NCBI GenBank assembly: GCA_951828385.1
Contig: OX639973.1
Span: forward strand, 5,757,200 to 5,821,199
Length of the DNA: 64,000 nucleotides
Origin: an uncultured Poribacteria bacterium
GTDB taxonomy: Bacteria; Poribacteria; WGA-4E; WGA-3G
Reading direction: 5' to 3'
This document shows positions 51,701-61,725 of the stretch, piece after piece; position 1 is the stretch's first letter, and the number at the start of each line of letters is the position of its first letter. The translations under genes and the position numbers were made by a program. Under the pieces are notes generated by a model, which had not been told where the DNA came from, did not search any database, and was given only the letters and a program-made list of their open reading frames with translations.

Positions 51701-52675
51701 ATGCCAAAAGAATTAATAGCCGTTGCGCCACGACAACCTGTTTTGCAAGAATATGAGGACGGGCCCGTTCCTGCGGATAGTGTCCGAGTTCAAGTCGAAT
51801 TCGGGGCACCCAAACGCGGCACCGAACTGACAGCATACTACGGATACAACAACGCAAACTTTCCGCTCAGACTTGGGAATATGTGTGTCGGAAAAATTAT
51901 TGAAATCGGAGACGACGTTGAAGGTTTCACAATTGGGGAACGCGTTGCCAGCCACGGGCACCTCAAAGAGACACATACATGGGACGCAAACCGGCTTCTC
52001 AAGATGCACGATCAGATGACGTGGAAAGAGGCGGTCTGCTACGATCCATTGCATTTCGCAATGTCCGCGATTCGCGATGGAAAAGTCCGCGTCGGTGAGC
52101 GGGTGGCTGTCTTTGGACTCGGTGCCATTGGGTTGATGACAGTACAGATGGCACGGATCGCAGGGGCGGACTTCGTCGCGGCGGTAGACCCGATCGAAAG
52201 ACGGCGGAAAGTCGCTGAAAAGACTGGCGCGGAACTTGTTATTGATCCAACCGCCTCTAATACCGGCGAAGTGCTCAAAGAAGTGACCGGAGGCCTCGGC
52301 GTTGATGTGGCTGTAGAAACAAGCGCAATCTACGAAGCACTTGATGACGCGCTTCGCAGCGTCACGTTTGAAGGAACAATCGTCTACGCTGGACGCGCGA
52401 AAGCGTGCACCGGGGGGCTTGACCTCGGTGCTGTCGCGCATGTCAACATTCCGAATATCATCTTTGCGCGCGCCAACAGTGATCCGAACCGCGATCATCC
52501 ACGCTGGAATTTCAGACGAATTGTTGATACTTGTTGGAAATGGCTTGAAGAAGGCAGATTTGACTGCGAAGACGTTGTTGACCCGGTGGTGCCGTTTGAA
52601 GATTCAGTCGAGGCTTACATAGAGATGGACAATCATCCGGAACGGAGCGTCAAATTGGGGGTGTCCTTCGGTTGA
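51701..52675 (+). CDS. Zinc-type medium-chain dehydrogenase/reductase
   Basis: A 324-residue MDR protein. The start at 51701 follows ggggg. It has VQVEFGAPKRGTELTAYYG, GERVASHGHLKETHTW, and the Rossmann GERVAVFGLGAIGLMTVQMA. The structural Cys4 zinc lobe is absent, and the catalytic Cys of typical alcohol dehydrogenases is replaced (GAPKRGTE), so it may be a quinone-oxidoreductase-like or BchC-like enzyme. Substrate unknown. Confidence 0.85.
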   Translation: MPKELIAVAPRQPVLQEYEDGPVPADSVRVQVEFGAPKRGTELTAYYGYNNANFPLRLGNMCVGKIIEIGDDVEGFTIGERVASHGHLKETHTWDANRLLKMHDQMTWKEAVCYDPLHFAMSAIRDGKVRVGERVAVFGLGAIGLMTVQMARIAGADFVAAVDPIERRRKVAEKTGAELVIDPTASNTGEVLKEVTGGLGVDVAVETSAIYEALDDALRSVTFEGTIVYAGRAKACTGGLDLGAVAHVNIPNIIFARANSDPNRDHPRWNFRRIVDTCWKWLEEGRFDCEDVVDPVVPFEDSVEAYIEMDNHPERSVKLGVSFG

Positions 52676-52745
52676 GGTTTTTTAGGTATTAGGTTTCGCT
52701 CTGCGCTCCGCTTCGCTTACACGTAGGTTTCTGGTGATGCTAAAG

Positions 52746-52836
52746 ACGTAGCCTGCAACAACGGCGCAGGCGGATATACGAAAAGGCACTTCAATATCCA
52801 AACCTACTTTACCAAACCGCAAGGTATAATTAAAAA
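52746..52836. repeat. Dispersed ~85-bp repeat, copy 2
   Basis: Second copy of the repeat at 46963-47050; here it ends at the stop of the convergent EamA gene. Confidence 0.6.
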
Positions 52837-53727
52837 TTACTGATAGGCAATCAAAAAAATGCCGAGGACCATCACAACAGCAGCGATGAATCGGCGTTTT
52901 GTGTAAGTCTCTTTCAGGGCGTACCCACCGAGCAAAACAACGAAAATGACTGAACACTGCCGAACCGCGGTTACGTAGCTGACCTTTTCTGTCATCAAGA
53001 CGTAGAGGATGAGCGAATAGGACATCAACGAAAGTACAACAACAACGAGGGCCCGTTTCCACTCTGTGCGCCCAATCTCGGCAATCTGCGGGTGTGGGAA
53101 CCGGACGAGGCAGGACAACCCGTAAAAGACTTGCGAGATACTGTTCTCCATTAAATAGTAGGTCACGGCTCGCCACAAAGGGGCATCCGTCGAATAGCGA
53201 TGAAATTCAGACATCCCTTGTTTGTCTATCAGTGAGTATCCAATGACGCTCGCCAGGGTTGCATAAGCCCAGAGGGCATCAGGTTTGCCAAGGTAACGAA
53301 ACAACGTCTTGAACTGGATGCGCGCCTCGCGTTGCTGATAGAGTATTATGGATGCCATTACACATAAGATGCCGACCATGCCTTGTGCTGAAATTCGTTC
53401 CTTCAAAAAAAGAAAGGCAAAGAGTGGCAAGAAGGCTGGTGCAGCACGTGTAATTGGATAAACAAACGAAATCTCGCCAACTGTATAGGCGTGTGTCAAA
53501 AACAGACGATAGAACAGATGAACCAGCGCGGAGGCAATAATATAGACCCATACCGGTTTCGGAATTACCGGTTGCTTGATACCAAAGGCAACGAGCGCTA
53601 TTACGACGGTGTAAAATCCGCACCAAAAAAACAGAATTCGTGTATCTCTGCTGGATTTGCTGTAGAAGTTCCATAAGGCGTGGCAAAATGCTGACAGCAG
53701 AATTAAGGCAATTGAAGTCGGGTGCAT
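52837..53727 (-). CDS. EamA/DMT family transporter
   Basis: A 296-residue protein with about ten membrane segments (SIALILLSAFCHALWNFYSK at the start, then a repeat of the same pattern in the second half). Segments such as VYPITRAAPAFLPLFAFLFL and VRQCSVIFVVLLGGYALKET are the paired EamA motifs. It probably exports or imports a metabolite. It stands alone, with convergent and divergent neighbours. Confidence 0.9.
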   Translation of the reverse strand: MHPTSIALILLSAFCHALWNFYSKSSRDTRILFFWCGFYTVVIALVAFGIKQPVIPKPVWVYIIASALVHLFYRLFLTHAYTVGEISFVYPITRAAPAFLPLFAFLFLKERISAQGMVGILCVMASIILYQQREARIQFKTLFRYLGKPDALWAYATLASVIGYSLIDKQGMSEFHRYSTDAPLWRAVTYYLMENSISQVFYGLSCLVRFPHPQIAEIGRTEWKRALVVVVLSLMSYSLILYVLMTEKVSYVTAVRQCSVIFVVLLGGYALKETYTKRRFIAAVVMVLGIFLIAYQ

Positions 53728-53871
53728 AAAGTTTGTGCTACAAAGTCCGTTTGTGGGAATGATATTAGAATTATATTACACTTCATGGTGGGTGTCAATT
53801 TTTTTCAAATTCCCAAGGTAGAACGGTACGTTTGTAGAAAAACCAGCGGCGTGATATATCTTAGGTGTCCG

Positions 53872-56800
53872 TCAATTCATTCCATTCGCAACCAACACAA
53901 GATCTTGTATGTTCACAACACCGTCCCCGTTTACATCTGCGCTGTCTGCGGGTTCCGTCTGCCCTAAGTTCGTAGCAACGATAACCAAATCCAAGATGTT
54001 CACGACACCATCGTCGTTTAAATCCAGATGGCTTTTTGGGTCCGCCTCCATCCTCTGCCACGCCTGTTTCACATTTCCGAACACATCCACGACCTGAACC
54101 CCTACAAGTGTCCCAGGCGTTACACTTGATTGAGGAACAATAAATTCAATCGTTTCCGCTTCGCCGCTTACGCGTTGGCATGCTAACAGCTTTATCCCTT
54201 GGATCGGATCTTCGGGTGTCGAAGGCGTAATCAACTGTGCTTGATGTAACCCATCCGGATCGGTTACCTCAAAACGGAAACGAACCGTATTTGACGAAGT
54301 GAAAAGTGGGGGGAGCCGTTGAATCTCCGTCGGCACAATCTCGTTTTGAAGCGTGCTAAAGGCTGGATGTACACTTAAAGATGCCGCAGCGCATGTGGAG
54401 AGTTTGCCAAGATAGCCGCTGCTGGCAGCCATCAGATTAGGCGCGCTGAAATCGTGATACAACCCCAAGGCATGCCCTAACTCATGCGCAACAATGCGAA
54501 AACTGAAACAATCCCCCGCAGCGGGGAGCATCGCGGCACCACCTCCCGACTGATGGACACCACCGAGCCCGCAAATATTGCGCCCTAAAATATCGCTCTC
54601 TATCTCAAAAAAGAGGAGCAGGATATTCTTGGACCTGTCAAATTGCGTCCCAATTTCTTCAAAAATTTTATCAAAAGGCGAACTCTGATAATATTCTGCA
54701 GAGAATTGCCCTTCTATCTCGTGTACAACCGTAGTCCCGGTTGCATCCGTTTCAAGTGTGAAGGTTTTTATGCCGAAGCCGTGGTTTTCCAACTCGCGCG
54801 CATAGAACAGTTGGACATCCTTTATCACCCGATCCGCTTGTGCAGCGATCCCTGACTGCGGTGCGCGGTCATTGGGACGAAAATAGATGATCTGTACTTT
54901 TGGCTGCCCCGTATCTTGGCGTTGAAGGTGTGAAATCGCTGCTTGTAATTGCTGCTCTTGTGCATGCAATTTGGTGAAATCCCACAAGATAACGGTGCCA
55001 TCTTCGCTGCCACTCGCAAGTATACTACCATCCGGTGAAAACGCTACAGCACGGATTGTATGTGCATGTCCGGTGAGCGTACCGATGGAATGTCCCGTCC
55101 CAGCATCCCACAAACGAACGGTGCCGTCTTCACTCCCACTTGCAAGTGTGATACCATCGGGTGAAAACGCCACAGAATGGACGCTGTAATCATGTCCGAT
55201 AAGAACGGCTTTCGGTCGCCTTGTGTCAGCATCCCACAAACGCACTGTATTGTCTTGACTCCCACTGGCGAGGGTGCTGCCATCGGGTGAGAACGCCACA
55301 GAAGTCACCCAACGCGTGTGTCCCGTTAGGGTGGCTTTGGGTTGTCTTGTGTCAGCATCCCACAAGCGCACGGTATTGTCTCGACTTCCACTGACGAGCG
55401 TGTTACCATCGGGCGAAAACGCGACAGCAGTCACCCAACGCCTGTGTCCGCTTAGGGTGGCTTTGAGTTGTCTTGTATCGGCATCCCACAAGCGCACCGT
55501 ACTATCTCCGAAGCCGCCACTACTCGCAATTGTGCGACCATCCGGCGAATACGCAACACCATCCACTGAAGCGGTATGTCCGATGAGTGTGCCAACGGAA
55601 CTACCTGTGGCAATATCCCATAAATGCACTGTCCTGTCCCCAGCACCGCCAGTGTTAGCGAGTGTGCGACCATCGGGTGAAAATGCAATAGATTCTACCC
55701 GATCGGGATGCGCAGCGAATGTCGTTAGGCTCCCGCCGGTGAGAGGGTCCCACACACGCACCCCCCCGTCTTCACTCCCACTGGCAAGCGTTCCCTCGGC
55801 GGAAAACGCCACAGAAGTCACCGAGTCGGTGTGTCCAGCGAACGTAGCCATCGGTTGTTCCGTAGTAGCGTTCCACAACCGGATGGTGCCGTCTTCACTG
55901 CTACTGGCGAGCGTATCACCCGCCGGCGAATAGACGATAGAAATCACTGTGCGTGAGTGTCCACTGCGTGTAGTTCTCAGCTGCCCCGTGTTCGCATCAT
56001 AGAAGCGGACGGTGCCGTCTCCACTCCCACTCACGAGCATGTCACCTGTCGGCGAGAACGCCACAGAAGTTACGCCGTCAGTGTGTTCAGCGAGCATGGC
56101 AATAGGTTGTGCTGTGTCGGCATCCCATAACCGGACGGTGCCGTCTCTACTGCCGCTGGCGATGCGTCGCCCATCGGGTGAATACGCCACGGAAGTCACC
56201 CAGCCGGTATGCAGCGTGAGCGTGGTGATCGGTTGACCTGTGCCAGCATCCCACAACCGCACTGTGGCATCTTCGCTGCCACTGGCGACCTGCTGCCCAT
56301 CGGGTGAATACGCAACCGAAGTCACCCAGCGCGAGTGCCCGACAAGTGTTTTTTTCAATTGGTGGGTGTCCGTATCCCACAACCGTACGGTGTTATCCCA
56401 ACTGCCACTTGCGATTGTGTCACCCTGCTGCGAGTATGCGACCACAGCCACCCGATCGGTATGCCCAGAGAGTGTAGCAATGGGTTCACCCGTGTCCGTA
56501 TCCCATAAACGCACTGTATCATCTTGAAGTCCACTTGCAAGCACGCTCCCATCGGGTGAATACGCGACGCTGAGAACAAAACCTGTCCATCCACCGAACA
56601 AAGGCAGTGCTTCACGCGTATTCACATCATAGTGCCAAATCCCAATGCCACTCGCTACCACGAGTTGTGTACCGTCCGGTGAATAGGTGATCCCATTTAT
56701 TTTCCCTCTGCCCAAACGCGCCGTAGCCCCTTCAGGAAGGTACCCGTGCGAAGTGTTTTGTAAACTTACGATTGAAATAAGGATGAGGCTTAATACAAAC

Positions 56801-56901
56801 CTGAAGTTCGCAAGTGTGCTAAAGTTATGTCTGCGGGCACAACGCCTTGTGCAAAAGCGGTGTCCCCGGTCTGAAAAACGGATTGAATTCAAGAATACCA
56901 T
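53872..56901 (-). CDS. Secreted WD40-metzincin-dockerin protein
   Basis: The start at 56901 follows a ggcaggt site. After a basic leader and a hydrophobic segment ([20 protein letters not shown]) come 14 WD40 blades (about residues 60-660). A protease domain follows: [34 protein letters not shown] and [20 protein letters not shown], with HExxHxxGxxHD and a Met-turn NLMAASS. An Ig-like domain ([15 protein letters not shown]) and a type I dockerin pair ([34 protein letters not shown]) end it. Likely an extracellular protease on a propeller scaffold, close to 36286-38394. Confidence 0.85.
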   Translation of the reverse strand: MVFLNSIRFSDRGHRFCTRRCARRHNFSTLANFRFVLSLILISIVSLQNTSHGYLPEGATARLGRGKINGITYSPDGTQLVVASGIGIWHYDVNTREALPLFGGWTGFVLSVAYSPDGSVLASGLQDDTVRLWDTDTGEPIATLSGHTDRVAVVAYSQQGDTIASGSWDNTVRLWDTDTHQLKKTLVGHSRWVTSVAYSPDGQQVASGSEDATVRLWDAGTGQPITTLTLHTGWVTSVAYSPDGRRIASGSRDGTVRLWDADTAQPIAMLAEHTDGVTSVAFSPTGDMLVSGSGDGTVRFYDANTGQLRTTRSGHSRTVISIVYSPAGDTLASSSEDGTIRLWNATTEQPMATFAGHTDSVTSVAFSAEGTLASGSEDGGVRVWDPLTGGSLTTFAAHPDRVESIAFSPDGRTLANTGGAGDRTVHLWDIATGSSVGTLIGHTASVDGVAYSPDGRTIASSGGFGDSTVRLWDADTRQLKATLSGHRRWVTAVAFSPDGNTLVSGSRDNTVRLWDADTRQPKATLTGHTRWVTSVAFSPDGSTLASGSQDNTVRLWDADTRRPKAVLIGHDYSVHSVAFSPDGITLASGSEDGTVRLWDAGTGHSIGTLTGHAHTIRAVAFSPDGSILASGSEDGTVILWDFTKLHAQEQQLQAAISHLQRQDTGQPKVQIIYFRPNDRAPQSGIAAQADRVIKDVQLFYARELENHGFGIKTFTLETDATGTTVVHEIEGQFSAEYYQSSPFDKIFEEIGTQFDRSKNILLLFFEIESDILGRNICGLGGVHQSGGGAAMLPAAGDCFSFRIVAHELGHALGLYHDFSAPNLMAASSGYLGKLSTCAAASLSVHPAFSTLQNEIVPTEIQRLPPLFTSSNTVRFRFEVTDPDGLHQAQLITPSTPEDPIQGIKLLACQRVSGEAETIEFIVPQSSVTPGTLVGVQVVDVFGNVKQAWQRMEADPKSHLDLNDDGVVNILDLVIVATNLGQTEPADSADVNGDGVVNIQDLVLVANGMN

Positions 56902-56997
56902 TATTACCTGCCATTTGTATTGTTCCTTCAGAAGATAAAAAGGACGGATACAAAGTTCCGTCCTTAACATTTGAAGCCACTTGTTATGAACGCAGTC

Positions 56998-59055
56998 TTA
57001 CTTGAGGATGAGCATCCTGTGTGTCGCGGAGAAATCGCCTGCTGTCAGTGTATAGAAATACAAACCACTGGCAACCGCCTCGCCCATCTCATTTCTGCCA
57101 TCCCAATACGCCGCACGACTGCGCGTTTGATACACCCCCGCAGCCTGATGCCCTATCTCCAGGTGGCGCACCAACCTGCCCTGTGTATCATAGATACTTA
57201 TCTGCACAACACTCTGTTTCGCAAGCCGATAAGGGATCCACGTCTCTGGATTAAACGGATTCGGATAATTCGCCAAGAGTGCTGTAGATTTTGGCACCAA
57301 GGTCGCCAAGAGCTGTTCCAACACTTGAAGCCCGCGTTCATAGCTATAAGGCTGCGCTGCCACTGATGTTTCGATTGCGCTCTCAGCAACGGCTTGTTTC
57401 GCCGATTCCACCCACTGCTGCACGTGCGAGGCATGAAGGGCTTGAGCAGACGGTGCCGCCGCAACACTCCCCAAACTATTTGCAACCAAAACTAAGTCCT
57501 GGATATTGATCTCACCATCACTGTTCAGGTCAACCTCCACCACGCCAGACTCACCAAGGTGCGAAGCAACTAACACTAAATCCAATATGTTCACGGTCCC
57601 ATCAGCATTCACATCTCCCATGAGCGATGCCTGCGGATAGCCGGGGGTCCCCAACGCACTCGCTGCGGGTACACCATCATCGTAACCAGGACCAGACTGG
57701 TATTTACTCGCCACCCAGGCTTCGGCTTGATACCCTAACGCATCCGGACGCGCACGATACCAGGCGGCATCCGTCGTTAGCGGGGGTGCCGTCGGCGGTA
57801 TCTCATGACCAAAGAAGTAATTCCCTACACTGTCTTCCCACCCCGTGTCACTTCGCAACAACAACGTGAAATGCGTCTGCGGTAATATCAGCCCCGCATC
57901 AACGAGGGATACGACATTCCCCTCTGGAATGGAGAGCGGCATCTCAGGCACATCTGGGTCGGTGTTCACGAGCAGGAGCAACCCGCCCGCAGGCAGCACC
58001 GTTCCCGCCGGAAATGTAACGACACCCGCTCCGTCACTTGCAACGATGTGCACTTGCCAGCCATCCAGCGTGACATCCGCATCGCTGACATTTCGCAGCT
58101 CCACCCAGTCGTGAGTATCGGTCATGGCGTTGCGGAGTTCGTTGAAAATTACCCGATCCATCGCCAGGGCATCGGCGATACGCGACCGCTCTTCACTGCT
58201 GATATCCGGCAAGGCATCTGCCTCGCCGAAACCTTGCCCGTAGACAGCAGGCAAACAGTCGCTCGGTTTTTGAATCGTCTGGAAGGAAAGGATATAGCCG
58301 GGTGGGCAGCTGGTGTCGGGACCATTCGTGACTTTGATGGTGACATCTATTGATCCCTCTACGCCTGAATTCGCTTCGGCATCAATCCTTACCGAATACG
58401 AATTCTGCCTTTCATAGTCGAGTGATGCTTTGGTTTGCAACTGACCGGTTTCGCTGTCAATATTAAACGATCCGGCATCGGGCCCGCGAAGAACGTAATC
58501 GTCCCGAGAAGATCTGAAATTTGAAGCTGTTACCGCACTTCCGATGTTTGTGTTCGCCCCTGAATTTTCCTGTATCGATCGAGTGGTGCTGCTCCCGTCC
58601 GAAAAACTCAGTTTTACGTCCGTCACCTTGATTGTGACATCAATAGAATCCGCATCGCTGTAGTCGATTATCGGTCCGCTAACGTGATCCGACAGCGGAC
58701 TAATTTCGCCGCTTTGCACGGTAACTGTTACCGAATATGAAGTTTTCGTTTCATAATCGAGTGCCGCCTTGACTTTCAACTGCCCATTGTTGCTATCAAT
58801 GCTAAACGATGCTGCATCCGGACCTCGGAGCACGTACCTGCCGTAATTGCCGCGGTTATGTGCCCAAACAGCACTTCCGATGTTTGTGTTTTCCGCTGTG
58901 CCTTCCCCTACCGAACGGCTTGCGGTGTCATCGTGAAAATGCGGTGGTAGATTCCGAGCTTCGTCAGCATAACCAATACCTGCTATGATGCTCAGTGACA
59001 ACACTGCTGCAAAAATCAACGCTATCGTTATTCTAAGCAAAATTCCGCTACGCAT
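56998..59055 (-). CDS. Secreted cadherin-like, lamin-tail, dockerin, FlgD/T9SS-like protein (array member 1)
   Basis: The start at 59055 follows aaggag. A signal peptide (MRSGILLRITIALIFAAVLS) is followed by two cadherin-like units (SFSIDSNNGQLKVKAALDYE, SFNIDSETGQLQTKASLDYE). Then come a lamin-tail domain (VIFNELRNAMTDTHDWVELR), a dockerin pair ([34 protein letters not shown]) and a C-terminal sorting-type domain (NYPNPFNPETWIPYRLA, GRNEMGEAVASGLYFYTLTA, ending RMLILK). Part of a three-member array. Confidence 0.85.
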   Translation of the reverse strand: MRSGILLRITIALIFAAVLSLSIIAGIGYADEARNLPPHFHDDTASRSVGEGTAENTNIGSAVWAHNRGNYGRYVLRGPDAASFSIDSNNGQLKVKAALDYETKTSYSVTVTVQSGEISPLSDHVSGPIIDYSDADSIDVTIKVTDVKLSFSDGSSTTRSIQENSGANTNIGSAVTASNFRSSRDDYVLRGPDAGSFNIDSETGQLQTKASLDYERQNSYSVRIDAEANSGVEGSIDVTIKVTNGPDTSCPPGYILSFQTIQKPSDCLPAVYGQGFGEADALPDISSEERSRIADALAMDRVIFNELRNAMTDTHDWVELRNVSDADVTLDGWQVHIVASDGAGVVTFPAGTVLPAGGLLLLVNTDPDVPEMPLSIPEGNVVSLVDAGLILPQTHFTLLLRSDTGWEDSVGNYFFGHEIPPTAPPLTTDAAWYRARPDALGYQAEAWVASKYQSGPGYDDGVPAASALGTPGYPQASLMGDVNADGTVNILDLVLVASHLGESGVVEVDLNSDGEINIQDLVLVANSLGSVAAAPSAQALHASHVQQWVESAKQAVAESAIETSVAAQPYSYERGLQVLEQLLATLVPKSTALLANYPNPFNPETWIPYRLAKQSVVQISIYDTQGRLVRHLEIGHQAAGVYQTRSRAAYWDGRNEMGEAVASGLYFYTLTAGDFSATHRMLILK

Positions 59056-59091
59056 AGTCAACTCCTTTTGTTGTTTTGTTGTGGACAAACT

Positions 59092-61521
59092 TTATTTGAG
59101 GATGAGCATGCGACGTGTCGCGGAGAAATCGCCTGCCGTCAATGTATAGAAATACAAACCACTGGCAACCGCTTCGCCCAGCGCATTCCTGCCATCCCAG
59201 TACGCCGCACGACTGCGCGTTTGATACACCCCTGCAACCTGATGTCCTATCTCCAGATGCCGCACCAACCTGCCCTGCGTATCATAGATACGGAGCTGCA
59301 CGTCGCTGCCTTTCGCAAGCCGATAAGGGATCCACGTCTCTGGATTAAACGGATTCGGATAGTTCGCCAAGAGTGCTGTAGATTTTGGCACCAAGGTCGC
59401 CAAAAGTTGTTCCAACACTTGAATCCCGCGTTCATAGCTATAAGGCTGCGCTGCCACCGATGTTTCGATTGCGCTCTCAGCAACCGTTTGCTTTGCGAGT
59501 GTCACCCACTGCTGCACGTGTGAGGCGTGAAGCGTCTGGGCAGACGGTGCCGCCGCAACACTCCCCAAACTATTCGCAACCGCAACCAAATCCTCGGTAT
59601 TAACAGTTCCATCGCCGTTCACGTCCGCCTCCGGTGCCGCCGTTTCACCAAAACGCGAGGCAACAGACACTAAATCCAATATGTTCACAGTCCCGTCCCC
59701 GTTGACATCTCCGATGAGAGATGCCTGCGGATAGCCGGGGGTCCCCAACGCACTCGCTGCCGACACACCCTCATCGTAACCGAGACCCTCCTGATAGCCA
59801 CTCGTTATCCATGCCTCCGATTGATACCCGGGCACATCCGGGCGCGCACGATACCAAGCAGCATCCGTCGTCAGCGGGGGTGCCGTCGGCGGGATCTCAT
59901 AGCCGAAGAAGTAATTGCCGACACTGTCTTCCCAAGACGCATCACTTCGCAGCAACAGCGTAAAATTCGCCTGCGGTAATATCAGTTCCGCATCAACGAC
60001 GGATACGACCTCCCCCTCTGGCATCGATAAAGGCATCTCAGGGGCATCCGGGTCGGTGTTCACGAGCAGGAGCAAGCCGCCCACCGGCAGCACCGTTCCC
60101 GCCGGAAATGTAACGATACTCGTTCCTTCATCCGTAAGGATGCGCACTTCCCAACCATCGAGCGTGACATCCGTATTGCTGACATTTCGGAGCTCCACCC
60201 AGTCGTGGGTGTTGGTCGTGGCGTTGCGGAATTCGTTGAAGATGACGCGATCCATCGTCAGTGCAGCGGCGATACGTGCCCTCTCTTCGCTACTCACACC
60301 CGGCAACGCATCTGCTTGCCCTTGTTGTGTGCGTTCTAAAAAAGTGAACGTATACTCAGCCGTGTCGAAGGTTAGTCCTTCGATCAGGTTTCCCGAAACG
60401 GGGGATTGCACGCTGAGTGTGACCGTTGCCCCCGGAATGGTTCGCCCTTTCTGATTAGGATCTGCCTGCGTAATAGATCCCTTAGTCTCCCAGACGTCAC
60501 TACCAGCAGGCTTAGTCGATCCACCCACATAAAGTGTATAATCCTCTGCTGCAGTTGACGGATCCACCGCAAGTGTTATTTCCCCTTGCCCACGGAACTC
60601 AGTATCGGGTTCTTTGAGAGTGAAATGAACACTCTCAGTCAGACCTGTCGTCTCTGTACCGGGATCAACGTCAATGTATGTGTATGTATCGTCAGAGGGG
60701 GTGAGCAACGCAACGGTTACAGTCGGATATACGGCTGTTCTTTGACTTGACCCGCTAAAGGTGATGGTAACCTCTGCACTAATCTCGCGAGCGTAGCTAG
60801 TTGTGCCGGTGAGTGTTACCGTAACCGTTGCTCTAGGTGCGGCAGGCTTCTGCCAAATAGTTATTACGCTCGGAACGAGACCGGCAAGGTGGCCCGTTAC
60901 GTAACCACTTTTGGCCTCTTCTGGTTCAAAACTGAAAGAAACCGTTGGTCTTGCCCCCACGTATGTGTAGTGGATACCAACCATCTCATCGTTAAATCGT
61001 ATGCCCTCACCAAAATCAGCACGATTAGTGATGGTTATGCGTTCTGTAAACGGATCAAAGTTTACAGCCTGGCGCAGTTCGTCGGGGATCACCACGGCAT
61101 CGTGATTAAGATTTGCATCTTCACCATCAACTCCAGCAGCCCTTATTGTGCCACCATTCAATTCTAAGCTATTGCTACTAATCGAGATACCGTCTCTATC
61201 CTCGTCAGATGCTTGTACCGTGTAGTAGAGTCTGAGTGTTGTCAAATCAGTTGCCTCGTAATAGGCATATTTAGTGGTTCCACCGATATTCAGTCCCAAT
61301 CGTGGCGTGCCTGTCACAGTCACGTTATCGTTAAACGTAACCCACACTTCGATCTCGTCACCTGCCTCATAGGGACCGTAGCTTTCAATAAAAATACCCC
61401 TCACGGTCGGGGCTGATGCTGCAGGTAAAACCCCGTATAGGAAAACAAAAACAACTATACTTGTTACGAAAAATGTCAATTTCTTTGATAGCGAGAGCAT
61501 CGCTGCGTTGCTAAACATCAT
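59092..61521 (-). CDS. Secreted Ig-like, lamin-tail, dockerin, FlgD/T9SS-like protein (array member 2)
   Basis: The start is placed at 61521 behind a ggagg site. The signal peptide (KKLTFFVTSIVVFVFLYGVL) is followed by a SwmB/Ig-like unit (YEAGDEIEVWVTFNDNVTVT, GTPRLGLNIGGTTKYA), further Ig-like strands with Thr/Val-rich repeats, and the same lamin-tail (VIFNEFRNATTNTHDWVELR), dockerin and C-terminal domains as its neighbours. The head is unrelated to that of member 1, while the rear half is nearly the same in DNA. Confidence 0.85.
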   Translation of the reverse strand: MMFSNAAMLSLSKKLTFFVTSIVVFVFLYGVLPAASAPTVRGIFIESYGPYEAGDEIEVWVTFNDNVTVTGTPRLGLNIGGTTKYAYYEATDLTTLRLYYTVQASDEDRDGISISSNSLELNGGTIRAAGVDGEDANLNHDAVVIPDELRQAVNFDPFTERITITNRADFGEGIRFNDEMVGIHYTYVGARPTVSFSFEPEEAKSGYVTGHLAGLVPSVITIWQKPAAPRATVTVTLTGTTSYAREISAEVTITFSGSSQRTAVYPTVTVALLTPSDDTYTYIDVDPGTETTGLTESVHFTLKEPDTEFRGQGEITLAVDPSTAAEDYTLYVGGSTKPAGSDVWETKGSITQADPNQKGRTIPGATVTLSVQSPVSGNLIEGLTFDTAEYTFTFLERTQQGQADALPGVSSEERARIAAALTMDRVIFNEFRNATTNTHDWVELRNVSNTDVTLDGWEVRILTDEGTSIVTFPAGTVLPVGGLLLLVNTDPDAPEMPLSMPEGEVVSVVDAELILPQANFTLLLRSDASWEDSVGNYFFGYEIPPTAPPLTTDAAWYRARPDVPGYQSEAWITSGYQEGLGYDEGVSAASALGTPGYPQASLIGDVNGDGTVNILDLVSVASRFGETAAPEADVNGDGTVNTEDLVAVANSLGSVAAAPSAQTLHASHVQQWVTLAKQTVAESAIETSVAAQPYSYERGIQVLEQLLATLVPKSTALLANYPNPFNPETWIPYRLAKGSDVQLRIYDTQGRLVRHLEIGHQVAGVYQTRSRAAYWDGRNALGEAVASGLYFYTLTAGDFSATRRMLILK

Positions 61522-61578
61522 AATCTGCAACCTCCATTGGTCAGTTTCAGTTAACTAACTTTAGTAAAATTTACAATC

Positions 61579-61712
61579 AGGACTTACGCCCAAAGCCTGT
61601 ATTGCGGATGAAAGGATGGAAGATGAAACGGAAGGCTGGAAGCCCCTTCCAGCCTTCTATCCTTCCAATCTTCCGATCCTTCAAGCAAAGGAAGAGGTTT
61701 TGCGTAAGCCCT
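61579..61712. mobile_element. MITE-like element with AGGACTTACGC ends between array members 2 and 3
   Basis: AGGACTTACGC (61579) faces GCGTAAGCCCT (61702), with ACAAT nearby on both sides (61573 and 61714). Inside is a perfect 11-bp stem GAAGGCTGGAA (61631) and TTCCAGCCTTC (61647). It is in the gap between two co-directional genes of the array and may act as a terminator. Confidence 0.6.
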
Positions 61713-61725
61713 AACAATATTTCAC

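Noticed and set aside
54971-56527. Long plus-strand frames opposite the WD40 region
   Set aside because: They mirror the WD40 repeats on the minus strand, have no binding sites or known domains, and repeat the same low-complexity pattern; the same holds for the minus-strand frames opposite 8161-10017.
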